Both the position numbers and the translations under genes were made by a program. From an uncultured archaeon (GTDB lineage Archaea; Halobacteriota; Methanosarcinia; Methanosarcinales; Methanoperedenaceae), in NCBI GenBank assembly GCA_902386205.1, contig CABMIH010000029.1, forward strand, positions 1-40,272: a stretch of DNA of 40,272 bases. Direction: 5' to 3'. Positions 30,380 to 38,521 of this stretch are shown here, in pieces; within the stretch, counting starts at the first letter, position 1; every line of letters begins with the position of its first letter. Below the pieces are notes generated by a model. The model ran no database searches and was not told where the DNA came from. It was given only the letters and a program-made list of their open reading frames with translations.

Positions 30380-33307
30380 ATGGGCAGCAGAATCGAAGTC
30401 TCTTTTAAAAAAGAAATCAGGGACGCTTTCGGAGAAGGTATAAGAAAAAGAATAATTGAGGACTTGCACATCAATGTAGAATCTGTCAGGACAATCGAGG
30501 TTTATACGATCGATGCGTCTTTATCATCAGAAAAAATATCGCTTCTTGGGGAAAAAGTTTTCACCGACCCGGTGATACAAAACTATTCAGATAAGCCGCT
30601 GGCTGATGATTTTACATGGTTGATAGAAGCAGGTTACAGGCCTGGCGTAACTGATAATGTGGGGGCAACAGCAAAGAAAGCATGCGAAGATGTGTTGAAA
30701 ACCGCATTAAGGGGAGTATATTTTTCAAGACAATATCTGATCAGGGGAGATATCACGAAAGAAGAGGTCGAAAGGATAGCAGGCGGCCTTCTTGCCAACG
30801 GCCTTATTGAAAGATGGAAGATCATAAACATCAAAGAATGGAATGAGGATAAAGGTATCACTCTTCCGCTTCCTGTTGTTAAAGGAAAACACGAACCATC
30901 AGTATCAGAGATAAATCTTGATGCCAGCGATAATGAATTAAAAGAAATCAGCAGGCTGCGGCTTCTTGCCCTTACTCTCTCAGAGATGAAAACGATCAGG
31001 GGATATTTCATGGATAAAGCCGGGGAAGAGAGAAAAAAGGTAGGACTTTCCCTGGCAACGGATGTGGAGATCGAAGTGCTGGCGCAGACATGGTCTGAGC
31101 ACTGCAAGCACAAGATATTCAATAGCCAGATAACTTATGTCGATGAAAAAGGGACGAAAAGCATTAATTCACTTTTCAATACTTTCATAAAAAGAGCCAC
31201 CAGGGAGATCAATAAACCATGGCTCGTCTCGGTTTTTACTGACAATGCCGGGGTGATCAGGTTTAACCCGGAATACAACCTTGTGATGAAAGTAGAGACG
31301 CATAACACGCCGTCAGCCCTTGACCCTTACGGTGGTGCGATCACGGGGATAGTCGGGGTGAACCGCGATCCGCTCGGTACTGGCATGGGGGCGCGGTTGA
31401 TATTCAATACCGATGTTTTTTGTTTCGCTTCCCCATTCTATGATAAACCCCTGCCGCCGCGCCTGTTTCATCCCAAGAGGATATTTGAAGGGGTAAGGCG
31501 GGGAGTTGAGCATGGCGGCAACAAGAGTGGCATCCCTACGGTGAACGGATGCATAGTATTTGATGACAGGTATCTTGGGAAGCCCCTTGTATATTGCGGG
31601 ACAGGAGGGATAATGCCCTCCACGATAAACGGCAGGCCTTCCCATATTAAAGAAATCCATCCGGGCGACCATATCGTAATGACGGGAGGGCGCATCGGTA
31701 AAGATGGCATACACGGAGCTACTTTCTCTTCACTTGAACTTGATGAAAATTCACCTGTGACAGCGGTGCAGATAGGAGACCCCATAACCCAGAAAAAAAT
31801 GATGGATTTCCTGCTTGAGGCAAGGGATAAAGGCCTGTATAACGCCATTACGGATAATGGGGCGGGCGGGTTGTCATCGTCTGTGGGAGAGATGGCGCAG
31901 CTTAGCGGAGGATGTCTCATTGAACTTGAAAAATGCCCGCTGAAATATGAAGGGCTTGACCCATGGGAAATACTGCTTTCAGAATCGCAGGAAAGGATGA
32001 CGCTTGCTGTGGCTCCCGCTAAAATTGAAGATTTTCTCGCTCTTGCAGGAACAAGGGATGTCGAGGCGACTGTAATTGGTACGTTTACTGATAGCGGCAA
32101 ATTCCATGTAAAATTCGAGGACAGGACGGTGGCGTACCTGGGCATGGATTTCATGCACCAGGGGCTTCCTGCCATGAAACTCAATGCACGGTGGGAACAG
32201 CCGAAGTTCGAGGAACCCGTGCTCGGTGTAGTGGACCTGACATTAACGCTCAAGAACCTCCTTTCGCGCCTCAATATTTGCTCAAAGGAATACGTGGTAC
32301 GCCAGTACGATCACGAGGTACAGGCGGGCTCGGTCGTGAAGCCGCTCACAGGCGATGGGCCAAGCGATGCAGCCGTTATCCGGCCCCTGCTTGACAGTAT
32401 GGAGGGCGCGGTCGTGGCCAACGGCATCTGCCCAAGGTACGGGGATATCGATACCTATCACATGACTGCATGCGCGATCGATGAAGCCCTGCGGAACCAC
32501 ATATCTGTGGGAGGCTCTTTTGACCATGTGGCAGGCCTTGATAATTTCTGCTGGTGCGACCCTGTGAAATCAGAAAAAACACCTGATGGGGAGTATAAGC
32601 TTGCCCAGCTTGTCAGGGCGAACATAGCTTTATACGATTATACGAAAGCCTACGGCGTTCCCTGTATTTCCGGGAAGGACAGCATGAAGAACGACTACCA
32701 GATAGGCGGAAGGAAGATATCGATACCTCCAACTGTCCTGTTTTCGACGATCGGCAAGATAGAGGATGTCAGGAAAGCCGTAACTATGGACGTTAAAACA
32801 CCGGGTGACAGGGTCTATGTTCTGGGAATGACAAAAGATGAGCTCGGGGGTTCAGAATATTTTGCCTCGCTCGGGTTCATAGGGAACGACGTGCCAAGAG
32901 TGGATGCGGCTTCAGCCAGGAAACTTTATATCGCCCTTGAAAAAGCCATTCTTGAAGGTGCTGTGGCCTCTTGCCACGACTGCTCTGACGGGGGCCTGGG
33001 CGTCGCCCTTGCAGAAAGCGCGTTTTCAGGGGATCTTGGGATTACCATTGAACTGACAAAAGTCCCGGTTGAGAACATAAAGCGCGCTGATACCATCCTG
33101 TTCTCAGAATCCCAGAGCCGGTTCGTGGTAACGGTGGCGCCAGATAAGGTACAGAGATTCGAAGTCATCATGAAAGGGAACGTTTTTGCGGATGTCGGGG
33201 TTGTTACGGCGCAGCAGATTTTCACGGTAATGGATGGCGAGAAGGTATTGTTGAGTGCGGGGATTGATGAACTCAAGGGAGCATGGCAGAAGACGCTGTC
33301 GTGGTAA
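30380..33307 (+). CDS. purL: Phosphoribosylformylglycinamidine synthase, PurS-PurL fusion
   Basis: A 975-residue enzyme of purine synthesis. Residues 1-90 resemble PurS (RIEVSFKKEIRDAFGEGIRK, LADDFTWLIEAGYRPGVTDN). The rest is the PurL catalytic part, with TWSEHCKHK, VETHNTPSALDPYGGAITGI, DNGAGGLSSSVGEMA and SGKDSMKND. No C-terminal glutaminase is present, so a separate PurQ must supply ammonia. ATG 30380 is chosen because translation from upstream would run through the repeats. A GAAAG-type ribosome-binding site is weak. The gene looks intact. Confidence 0.93.
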   Translation: MGSRIEVSFKKEIRDAFGEGIRKRIIEDLHINVESVRTIEVYTIDASLSSEKISLLGEKVFTDPVIQNYSDKPLADDFTWLIEAGYRPGVTDNVGATAKKACEDVLKTALRGVYFSRQYLIRGDITKEEVERIAGGLLANGLIERWKIINIKEWNEDKGITLPLPVVKGKHEPSVSEINLDASDNELKEISRLRLLALTLSEMKTIRGYFMDKAGEERKKVGLSLATDVEIEVLAQTWSEHCKHKIFNSQITYVDEKGTKSINSLFNTFIKRATREINKPWLVSVFTDNAGVIRFNPEYNLVMKVETHNTPSALDPYGGAITGIVGVNRDPLGTGMGARLIFNTDVFCFASPFYDKPLPPRLFHPKRIFEGVRRGVEHGGNKSGIPTVNGCIVFDDRYLGKPLVYCGTGGIMPSTINGRPSHIKEIHPGDHIVMTGGRIGKDGIHGATFSSLELDENSPVTAVQIGDPITQKKMMDFLLEARDKGLYNAITDNGAGGLSSSVGEMAQLSGGCLIELEKCPLKYEGLDPWEILLSESQERMTLAVAPAKIEDFLALAGTRDVEATVIGTFTDSGKFHVKFEDRTVAYLGMDFMHQGLPAMKLNARWEQPKFEEPVLGVVDLTLTLKNLLSRLNICSKEYVVRQYDHEVQAGSVVKPLTGDGPSDAAVIRPLLDSMEGAVVANGICPRYGDIDTYHMTACAIDEALRNHISVGGSFDHVAGLDNFCWCDPVKSEKTPDGEYKLAQLVRANIALYDYTKAYGVPCISGKDSMKNDYQIGGRKISIPPTVLFSTIGKIEDVRKAVTMDVKTPGDRVYVLGMTKDELGGSEYFASLGFIGNDVPRVDAASARKLYIALEKAILEGAVASCHDCSDGGLGVALAESAFSGDLGITIELTKVPVENIKRADTILFSESQSRFVVTVAPDKVQRFEVIMKGNVFADVGVVTAQQIFTVMDGEKVLLSAGIDELKGAWQKTLSW

Positions 33308-33380
33308 GAGTCTGGTTATAACCATCGTAATAGTAAAGTATATATATTATCAAAGAAAGTTTTAATTATCTGGTGGTTCG

Positions 33381-33704
33381 ATGGAGTCGCTAAAAATTCG
33401 AATAAAAAGACGCCTTGAGGTATACCTGGAACTGGATATAGATGGAATCAGGAAATTTATAATCAACATGCTGCTTGATTTAAAAAGGGTAACGGTTGAT
33501 CTATTGTATGAGGAAATCAACAAAAAATTCAAGGTTTCCTACAGCGCGGTGGCTTCAACACTGGGATACATCCATTCAAAGCTTGGCATTCTCCATGCAA
33601 GTAAGGAATCCTATAAAACACCAACCGTATATTCATTGAAAGAAGAATATGTAGATTTAATTAAAAGCGCATTGCTTAAAAATGAAAAGATCAACATAAC
33701 ATAG
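33381..33704 (+). CDS. DUF2551 family protein (winged-helix-like)
   Basis: A 107-residue protein of the archaeal DUF2551 family: ESLKIRIKRRLEVYLELDID, then FKVSYSAVASTLGYIHSKLG and a YSLKEEYVDLI end. The helix-turn-helix and wing pattern suggests DNA or RNA binding, but no function is established. Its 3' end overlaps the convergent HD-domain gene by 14 nt. ATG 33381 follows GTGGTTCG, a weak ribosome-binding site. Confidence 0.75.
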   Translation: MESLKIRIKRRLEVYLELDIDGIRKFIINMLLDLKRVTVDLLYEEINKKFKVSYSAVASTLGYIHSKLGILHASKESYKTPTVYSLKEEYVDLIKSALLKNEKINIT

Positions 33705-34218
33705 AATTAATCTCATTATCCAGATCAATAAAACGCCGAATCGTTTTTTCATCAAGTTGTTTTTTCCGTAAGCTTGAAACGACCTCTTCCATATCGCCCA
33801 CTCTTTCGCCAAAAATAAGATTATCCGCATGCGCAACGATCTTTTCTTCTATTGTAACTGGCAGGTAATCCTTTGCTGGAAGTCCAAGGGGAATAGCATC
33901 CTCCATTGTGATCCCTGCCCCTATGTGCCGTTCTATGATTTTCACCAGTTTATCACTCAACCCATTTTCAACAGCTACCGCCGCACCAACAACAGCGTGG
34001 TCAATTCCATGGGTCTTTCCTCTGCCTATGTCGTGAAGCAGGCTGCCTATAAATACAGCGTCAATATCGATGTTTGCCGAACTCCCTTTTTTTTCAGCGC
34101 ATTTATTGATTTCGATAGCTATTTTCCTTGCATGTTCTGCAACTATCCTGCAATGCTTGATCACATCTTTCGAGCATCCTGACTTAATGAGAAGGGCGAT
34201 AGCCTCTTTCTCGTTCAA
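33691..34218 (-). CDS. HD-domain protein, TIGR00295 family
   Basis: A 175-residue metal-dependent phosphohydrolase-like protein. HD motif residues are seen in KHCRIVAEHA, GSLLHDIGRGKTHGIDHAVV and IVAHADNLIFG. The TIGR00295 group is conserved in archaea and its substrate is not known; small nucleotides or cyclic nucleotides are typical for HD proteins. It is last in a minus-strand operon, its ATG overlapping the TFE stop (ATGA), so it is tied to transcription and RNA genes. Confidence 0.83.
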   Translation of the reverse strand: MNEKEAIALLIKSGCSKDVIKHCRIVAEHARKIAIEINKCAEKKGSSANIDIDAVFIGSLLHDIGRGKTHGIDHAVVGAAVAVENGLSDKLVKIIERHIGAGITMEDAIPLGLPAKDYLPVTIEEKIVAHADNLIFGERVGDMEEVVSSLRKKQLDEKTIRRFIDLDNEINSMLC

Positions 34219-34736
34219 GCATACGCACCCTGGGTCATTTCTTCAAGACTGGAAATTCTCTTTTTAAGGGCATTTATTATCATTTCATTATCCTGGTATT
34301 CCAGTTCCTCACCGCATACAGGGCATATGAACTCAAGTTCACTGGCAGTCTCAAAGAGAAAGCGGTTGCATTGTTTCTTGCATGTATAGAAAACCTTTCC
34401 TTCCTCAAATTCAAGTTTTGTCTTAAGATTTTTTAAAAGTTTCCTTGATTCGAGCTCAAGCTGCCGGTCCATAGTAGAAAGATCAAGTTTCCACAGGTAA
34501 GTAAGCCAGCCGCTATCTGTATCCCTTACCCTGCGATAAGATGCCAGCCTGTTCTCATACAATATGAAAAGGGTTCTTCGCACGATATTAAGCAAAACAC
34601 CGGTAACCTCGGCGATCTTTTCATCCGTGACCTCGCCTTCCGGCATATTCCTGACAACCTTGAACCCCTCTTCGCCAACAAGGCTCATGAGATAGCCTCT
34701 GATAACAGGATCATCTAAATCAACCAAAAATATCAC
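34215..34736 (-). CDS. tfe: Archaeal transcription factor E (TFE alpha)
   Basis: A 173-residue protein. Residues 1-95 are the winged helix (DPVIRGYLMSLVGEEGFKVV, LLNIVRRTLFILYENRLASY), and residues 115-150 are a zinc ribbon ending CPVCGEE. The first knuckle reads TCKKQC, spaced x3 instead of the usual x2. A charged C-terminal helix follows. TFE helps TBP/TFB open promoter DNA with RNA polymerase. Located between the ATP-grasp and HD genes in one operon. Confidence 0.9.
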   Translation of the reverse strand: MIFLVDLDDPVIRGYLMSLVGEEGFKVVRNMPEGEVTDEKIAEVTGVLLNIVRRTLFILYENRLASYRRVRDTDSGWLTYLWKLDLSTMDRQLELESRKLLKNLKTKLEFEEGKVFYTCKKQCNRFLFETASELEFICPVCGEELEYQDNEMIINALKKRISSLEEMTQGAYA

Positions 34737-34762
34737 CGTATCACTCTTGTTTTTCTAAGACT

Positions 34763-35857
34763 TTAAACTTCCGTCATGGACTCGGTATGAAACGAAGATT
34801 CCCTGACATTTTCTAATGCCGTCCTTCGCGTTTTACCTGTTCCAAGCATCGTCGTGATTGGCTCATCCGCCCGAACCAGCCTGCCGGGTTGCGGGATATC
34901 AGCCGCTTTTCCCTTATCCATACACCGGATGAGCCTATCAGATATATCCCGGCTTATGACAATATTTTTTTTTGCATAAACTATGGCTTTCGCCGCAAAG
35001 CGCATGGGCCTTCCTGGTTCCGGAAGTTCACCTGCAAATGATCTTACATGCGAATCAAAAATATTTATCCCGGTTGAAAGCTCAACCGTGTCCAGACTTC
35101 CCTGAAACCTGGGATTTATCTCAATGACGAACAGGTCTTTTCCATTCAATATGAAATCAATGCCATTTGAACCAAGAAGCTTGAACTCCCGGGCGATATG
35201 TTTTGCATAATTTACCATCTCGTTATCGAATTTAGTTTCAAACGGTGTGATATTCCCGCAATATGCAAATGGCAGCCGGGTAAGCCATGGAATCCCGATC
35301 AGTTGCTCGTTTAAAGCAACTATTTCCGAATCTTCTCCTGTACTTATAAGGGACGCACTGCATGGTACTCCTTCAACGAATTCCTGGGCTATGAAATCCC
35401 GATGATTATTTTCCTGACTGAATAAAGCCAGTTCTTCCTCATTTTTTATCAGGGCGTTCCTCATTCCGCCTGAGCCGAATCTTGGTTTTACCATCAATGG
35501 AAATTCAAGCCCAGAAGCCTTTTCCAACATGGAGGTCCGTGGATGCGGGATACCCATTGACACGAATTTTTCTGAAATTTTTAATTTGTCGTTCGTTTTT
35601 TCCATGATATCGGGCTTGTTGTTAAGCATATTTTTAAATCTCAATTTCTCAAACCCGGGTCCTATTATCACTGAATCACAGTATCCGGCGAATTCATAGA
35701 TCTTTTTTTCGGTCATATTCTCAAGCATTTCGGTTCTTTCAGCGCATTTGAGCAGGTCTATATCACCGAAATTGTCAAGAGCAAAGACTTCGTATCTCGC
35801 TTTCCTGGCAGAGCATACAATGCTTCGGCTGCTGTTGGATATCACAAGGACTTTCAT
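34763..35857 (-). CDS. ATP-grasp ligase-like protein, COG2232 type
   Basis: A 364-residue ATP-grasp enzyme. The N-terminal pre-ATP-grasp domain (VLVISNSSRSIVCSARKARY) precedes the ATP lid (FPLMVKPRFGSGGMRNALI) and the metal site FVIEINPRFQGSLDTVELS. It resembles archaeal COG2232 carboligases related to biotin carboxylase; in methanogens related ATP-grasp enzymes build cofactors such as methanofuran and tetrahydrosarcinapterin. The substrate is not known. Overlaps the Trm56 gene by ATGA and precedes tfe by 26 nt. Confidence 0.8.
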   Translation of the reverse strand: MKVLVISNSSRSIVCSARKARYEVFALDNFGDIDLLKCAERTEMLENMTEKKIYEFAGYCDSVIIGPGFEKLRFKNMLNNKPDIMEKTNDKLKISEKFVSMGIPHPRTSMLEKASGLEFPLMVKPRFGSGGMRNALIKNEEELALFSQENNHRDFIAQEFVEGVPCSASLISTGEDSEIVALNEQLIGIPWLTRLPFAYCGNITPFETKFDNEMVNYAKHIAREFKLLGSNGIDFILNGKDLFVIEINPRFQGSLDTVELSTGINIFDSHVRSFAGELPEPGRPMRFAAKAIVYAKKNIVISRDISDRLIRCMDKGKAADIPQPGRLVRADEPITTMLGTGKTRRTALENVRESSFHTESMTEV

Positions 35858-36381
35858 TTGCTTTTTACCTCTTTTCCGGCCCTCTTTGGAATTATTTCAA
35901 TCTCACCACCGGAAAATTCCGTTTTTAAAGGCTCCCTGCCTGAGGCGGTATGAAGCCTGTCCAGTACAACTGCCAGGGCCGCAACTTCAGAATGGGGCTG
36001 GTTTCCAACAGCCACGTTCCAGTCGGAAAGCCCGTATATCTCAGGCGGGACTTTCTCGGCACCGATAACTATCAGGAGATTTTCAACCGGGATTTCATTT
36101 ATCACATCAGGGAGATTCAAGCCGTACATTGTCAGGTGCAATACTTTTCCCCCGGCGTCTTTCCAGTTTTTTACTTCTCTCTTCCAGTTCGTGATCCTTC
36201 TGACATAGAACGAACCTCCCCACCTTTGTGATACTTCACTTATGCTTTTTTCGATGCCGCTGTCATCTGAATCAAGAAGCATGCCTTCTGCGCCAAAAGC
36301 ACGCGCAGTAAGACCTACGTGTGTGGTTATCCGCTGGTCTCTCTGGATACGGTGGCCGAGTCTTAAGATCACTATTCGCAT
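35854..36381 (-). CDS. trm56: tRNA (cytidine(56)-2'-O)-methyltransferase, aTrm56
   Basis: A 175-residue SPOUT methyltransferase. The N-terminus (VILRLGHRIQRDQRITTHVG) and the SAM-binding knot (NLLIVIGAEKVPPEIYGLSD, VAVGNQPHSEVAALAVVLDR) match archaeal Trm56, which methylates the ribose of C56 in the tRNA T-loop. It is archaea-specific and confirms the lineage. Begins 2 nt after the beta-CASP nuclease gene and overlaps the ATP-grasp gene by ATGA. Confidence 0.92.
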   Translation of the reverse strand: MRIVILRLGHRIQRDQRITTHVGLTARAFGAEGMLLDSDDSGIEKSISEVSQRWGGSFYVRRITNWKREVKNWKDAGGKVLHLTMYGLNLPDVINEIPVENLLIVIGAEKVPPEIYGLSDWNVAVGNQPHSEVAALAVVLDRLHTASGREPLKTEFSGGEIEIIPKRAGKEVKSK

Positions 36382-36383
36382 AA

Positions 36384-37622
36384 TTATAAATAGATGGTTT
36401 CGCCGTTAGCCGGGGCGATCGATTCCGTGCCGATTTCTTCTTTGACCCAGTCTGCAAAACCCGAAGTATTATCCCCGTGCACAGGAATAACTGTCCGGGT
36501 GCCGTTATCGCAGAATTTTTTTACAAGGTCTTTTAACTGTGCATCGCCGCAGTGGGCTGAGAAATCAAACAGTTCTATCCTGCAATTAAGGTGTTTTATA
36601 TCATTCCTGTCCTCGATATAACCGCGTTCGATAGCCGTCCTTCCATTTGTCCCTTCCACCTGGTAACCTGTGAGGTGTATCTTTGATTTCGGGTCATCTC
36701 CCATCTCGCTGATATAATAAAGTACTGGACCGCCATTTAGCATCCCTGCGCTGGTCACGATTACCGCGGGTTCACGGATGATCTCCTTGCGCTGCTCAGA
36801 CTTCACGATATTTGAATTCGTGAATATCTTTTCAAGTTTTACGATGTCCCTTACATATTCTGGCGATCTTTTTATAATGTTGAAAACATCAACGCCCATG
36901 CCGTCAACGTAGGCATGGAGGCCATACTTTTTAAGGACGAGCATTATCTCCTGCGTCCTTCCGATGCTGAAAGCAGGTATTATGGCTTTCCCCCCGATAT
37001 CAAGGGTCTCCTTTATCGATTCGATAAATCGCTTTTCAAGTGCTTCTCTTGGTGTATGATCTTTTCCAAAGTATGTACTTTCTATCAACAATGTATCGCT
37101 TTGCGGATAATCCGTGTCAGCACCATTCTGGAGTTCTGTCCTCACAGTGTTTATGTCTCCTGTATAGAACAGGGTCTGTTTGTCTTTTTCAAGATACACG
37201 GATGCCGAACCCGGAATATGACCCGCATCATAAAAGCAGGCCGTGTAACCCGAAGTCTGGAATTCCTCCCTGTAAACCGCAGGCCGTGCGTATCTTTCGA
37301 ATTCCTGTATCTCTTCAGTATAATATGGTATAATATGCCCTTTTTTCTCAGCTATTTTAAGTGTGTCCCTTGCAAGGAGAGCGCACAGCCTGGCTGTGAG
37401 GGAAGTAGAGTAAATTTCCGGCCTGACATCCATAAGATTGGGCGCAAGTCCGCAGTGGTCAAGATGTCCATGGGATATTATCAATGTCTTGGGGCGCAAT
37501 CCGTTTGAAGGAAATGCCGGGGGATCTGTGGCTTTTATCCCGTAATCAAGAAGTACCTCCTCGTTAATAATAAAAGCGGACCTCCCGACCTCTCCTGCCC
37601 CTCCTAAAAAACGTATATTAAT
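36384..37622 (-). CDS. Beta-CASP metallo-beta-lactamase RNase, aCPSF2-like; no standard start codon
   Basis: A nuclease lacking KH domains, so aCPSF2-type. HGHLDHCG (motif 2), DAGHIPGSASV, YTGDINT, PAFSIGRTQE and TSAGMLNGGPVLYY are present, ending at 36384. The first TTG (37499) would leave only nine residues before motif 2. The frame continues upstream and encodes NINIRFLGGAGEVGRSAF and VLLDYG, the normal N-terminus, but holds no ATG, GTG or TTG there. ATT at 37622-37620, 6-12 nt after GAGGCGAT, is the most likely start (413 residues). Confidence 0.82.
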   Translation of the reverse strand: MNIRFLGGAGEVGRSAFIINEEVLLDYGIKATDPPAFPSNGLRPKTLIISHGHLDHCGLAPNLMDVRPEIYSTSLTARLCALLARDTLKIAEKKGHIIPYYTEEIQEFERYARPAVYREEFQTSGYTACFYDAGHIPGSASVYLEKDKQTLFYTGDINTVRTELQNGADTDYPQSDTLLIESTYFGKDHTPREALEKRFIESIKETLDIGGKAIIPAFSIGRTQEIMLVLKKYGLHAYVDGMGVDVFNIIKRSPEYVRDIVKLEKIFTNSNIVKSEQRKEIIREPAVIVTSAGMLNGGPVLYYISEMGDDPKSKIHLTGYQVEGTNGRTAIERGYIEDRNDIKHLNCRIELFDFSAHCGDAQLKDLVKKFCDNGTRTVIPVHGDNTSGFADWVKEEIGTESIAPANGETIYL

Positions 37623-37773
37623 GTTATCGCCTCGGCTTATTTATTGCTTAATTTAGAATTAGATTGTTTTGATGTAATATAAAAACATATTAGAGGTATA
37701 ATAATTACAGGGATAAAATAAAAAATAGGTTTATGTAAAACCGGTTAAATCCTGCAATTTTTCAAATAGCGAG

Positions 37774-37792
37774 TAAAATCCTTTTACAGGAT
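37774..37792 (-). terminator. Terminator hairpin after peptide copy B
   Basis: Read on the minus strand, ATCCT (37792-37788) pairs with AGGAT (37782-37778) around GTAAA, and is followed by TTTT (37777-37774). It begins within the peptide stop codon, a compact arrangement suited to a tiny monocistronic mRNA. Confidence 0.5.
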
Positions 37793-37857
37793 CAAGCGCA
37801 GGAAGAATGACATTTACATGTTCCTTTTGCGATTTTCTTTATCTTTCTGATCTTCAA
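37792..37857 (-). CDS. 21-residue Cys/His peptide, CKCHSSCA family, copy B
   Basis: TTG 37857 lies 6 nt after a strong ribosome-binding site GAGGTG (37869-37864). The 21-residue product begins MKIRKIKKIA and ends KGTCKCHSSCA. It differs from copy A (19374-19439) only at three positions, all conservative or in the basic half, while eight of the last ten shared codons differ. A TATA-like AAATTTAAA lies near 37916-37908, and a terminator hairpin abuts the stop. The gene is therefore a complete tiny transcription unit. Function unknown; metal binding, modification or signalling are possible. Confidence 0.83.
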   Translation of the reverse strand: MKIRKIKKIAKGTCKCHSSCA

Positions 37858-38167
37858 TGTCTTCACCTCAATAAGACAGATTACTCTGATTCTTTAATTT
37901 GTTTCTGGTTTAAATTTGGAAAATTCAAAACACTCAATGTGACTTTAAAAATGGATGAAAGTTAATGGAATTGAAGAGGGGTATCGATTAAATACGAAAC
38001 ATTTTTAAATACATAAGGTATCCAAAACTCTGGAAATACATATTATCAGGGGAAAAACGATATTGCACTTGATATGTGCATTTGAAAAAAGTTAGTGTAA
38101 CGGACCAAAAACGCCTTGCAGACAGAATGTGTACTTGCGGATAATGAAAACCCCATAAGGTTATCAA
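37858..38167. other. Intergenic stretch, promoters only
   Basis: Contains the presumed promoter of peptide copy B (minus, near 37908-37916) and TTTTTAAATAC near 38005-38015 (plus) as a TATA-like element for the membrane-protein gene. No further ORF with a ribosome-binding site was seen. The 37623-37773 stretch on the other side of the peptide likewise shows only AT-rich sequence. Confidence 0.5.
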
Positions 38168-38512
38168 ATGAAAAAGGCCCTAACTATCATTACAGGATTC
38201 ATCCATGACTTTACTGCAGGATGCTGGGCTGCAATCTTATTTGCCATTTACTGGATCCACAGGCTTCACTCCGGGAACAATGAACTTGCTTCTGTTCTTA
38301 TGCCCCTTGAAAGTGATTTCTTTTACCTCGGCCTCGCCTGCGTTAGTATTGTTCTCATTACAGGCATGGGAAGGACTTTCACATATATCGAGAATTTCTA
38401 TGGAAAGGACGCCGAGAAACTGCGAAGAAAAATGCTGGTAGCAAAACATGCCCTGCTTTTCGGGATTTTCGGAAGCGGTACGTACTGGCAGTACACAATG
38501 GTATTTGAGTAG
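38168..38512 (+). CDS. Membrane protein, CopD-like four-segment pattern
   Basis: A 114-residue protein with three to four hydrophobic segments. A histidine in the first (FIHDFTAGCW), another in IYWIHRLHSG and one in AKHALLFGIFG are placed as possible heme or metal ligands, as in CopD-like or small cytochrome b-like membrane proteins. The call is by pattern only. ATG 38168 lacks a clear ribosome-binding site. Its stop is 9 nt before the radical SAM start, so the two are probably one operon. Confidence 0.55.
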   Translation: MKKALTIITGFIHDFTAGCWAAILFAIYWIHRLHSGNNELASVLMPLESDFFYLGLACVSIVLITGMGRTFTYIENFYGKDAEKLRRKMLVAKHALLFGIFGSGTYWQYTMVFE

Positions 38513-38521
38513 GGGACGGTT

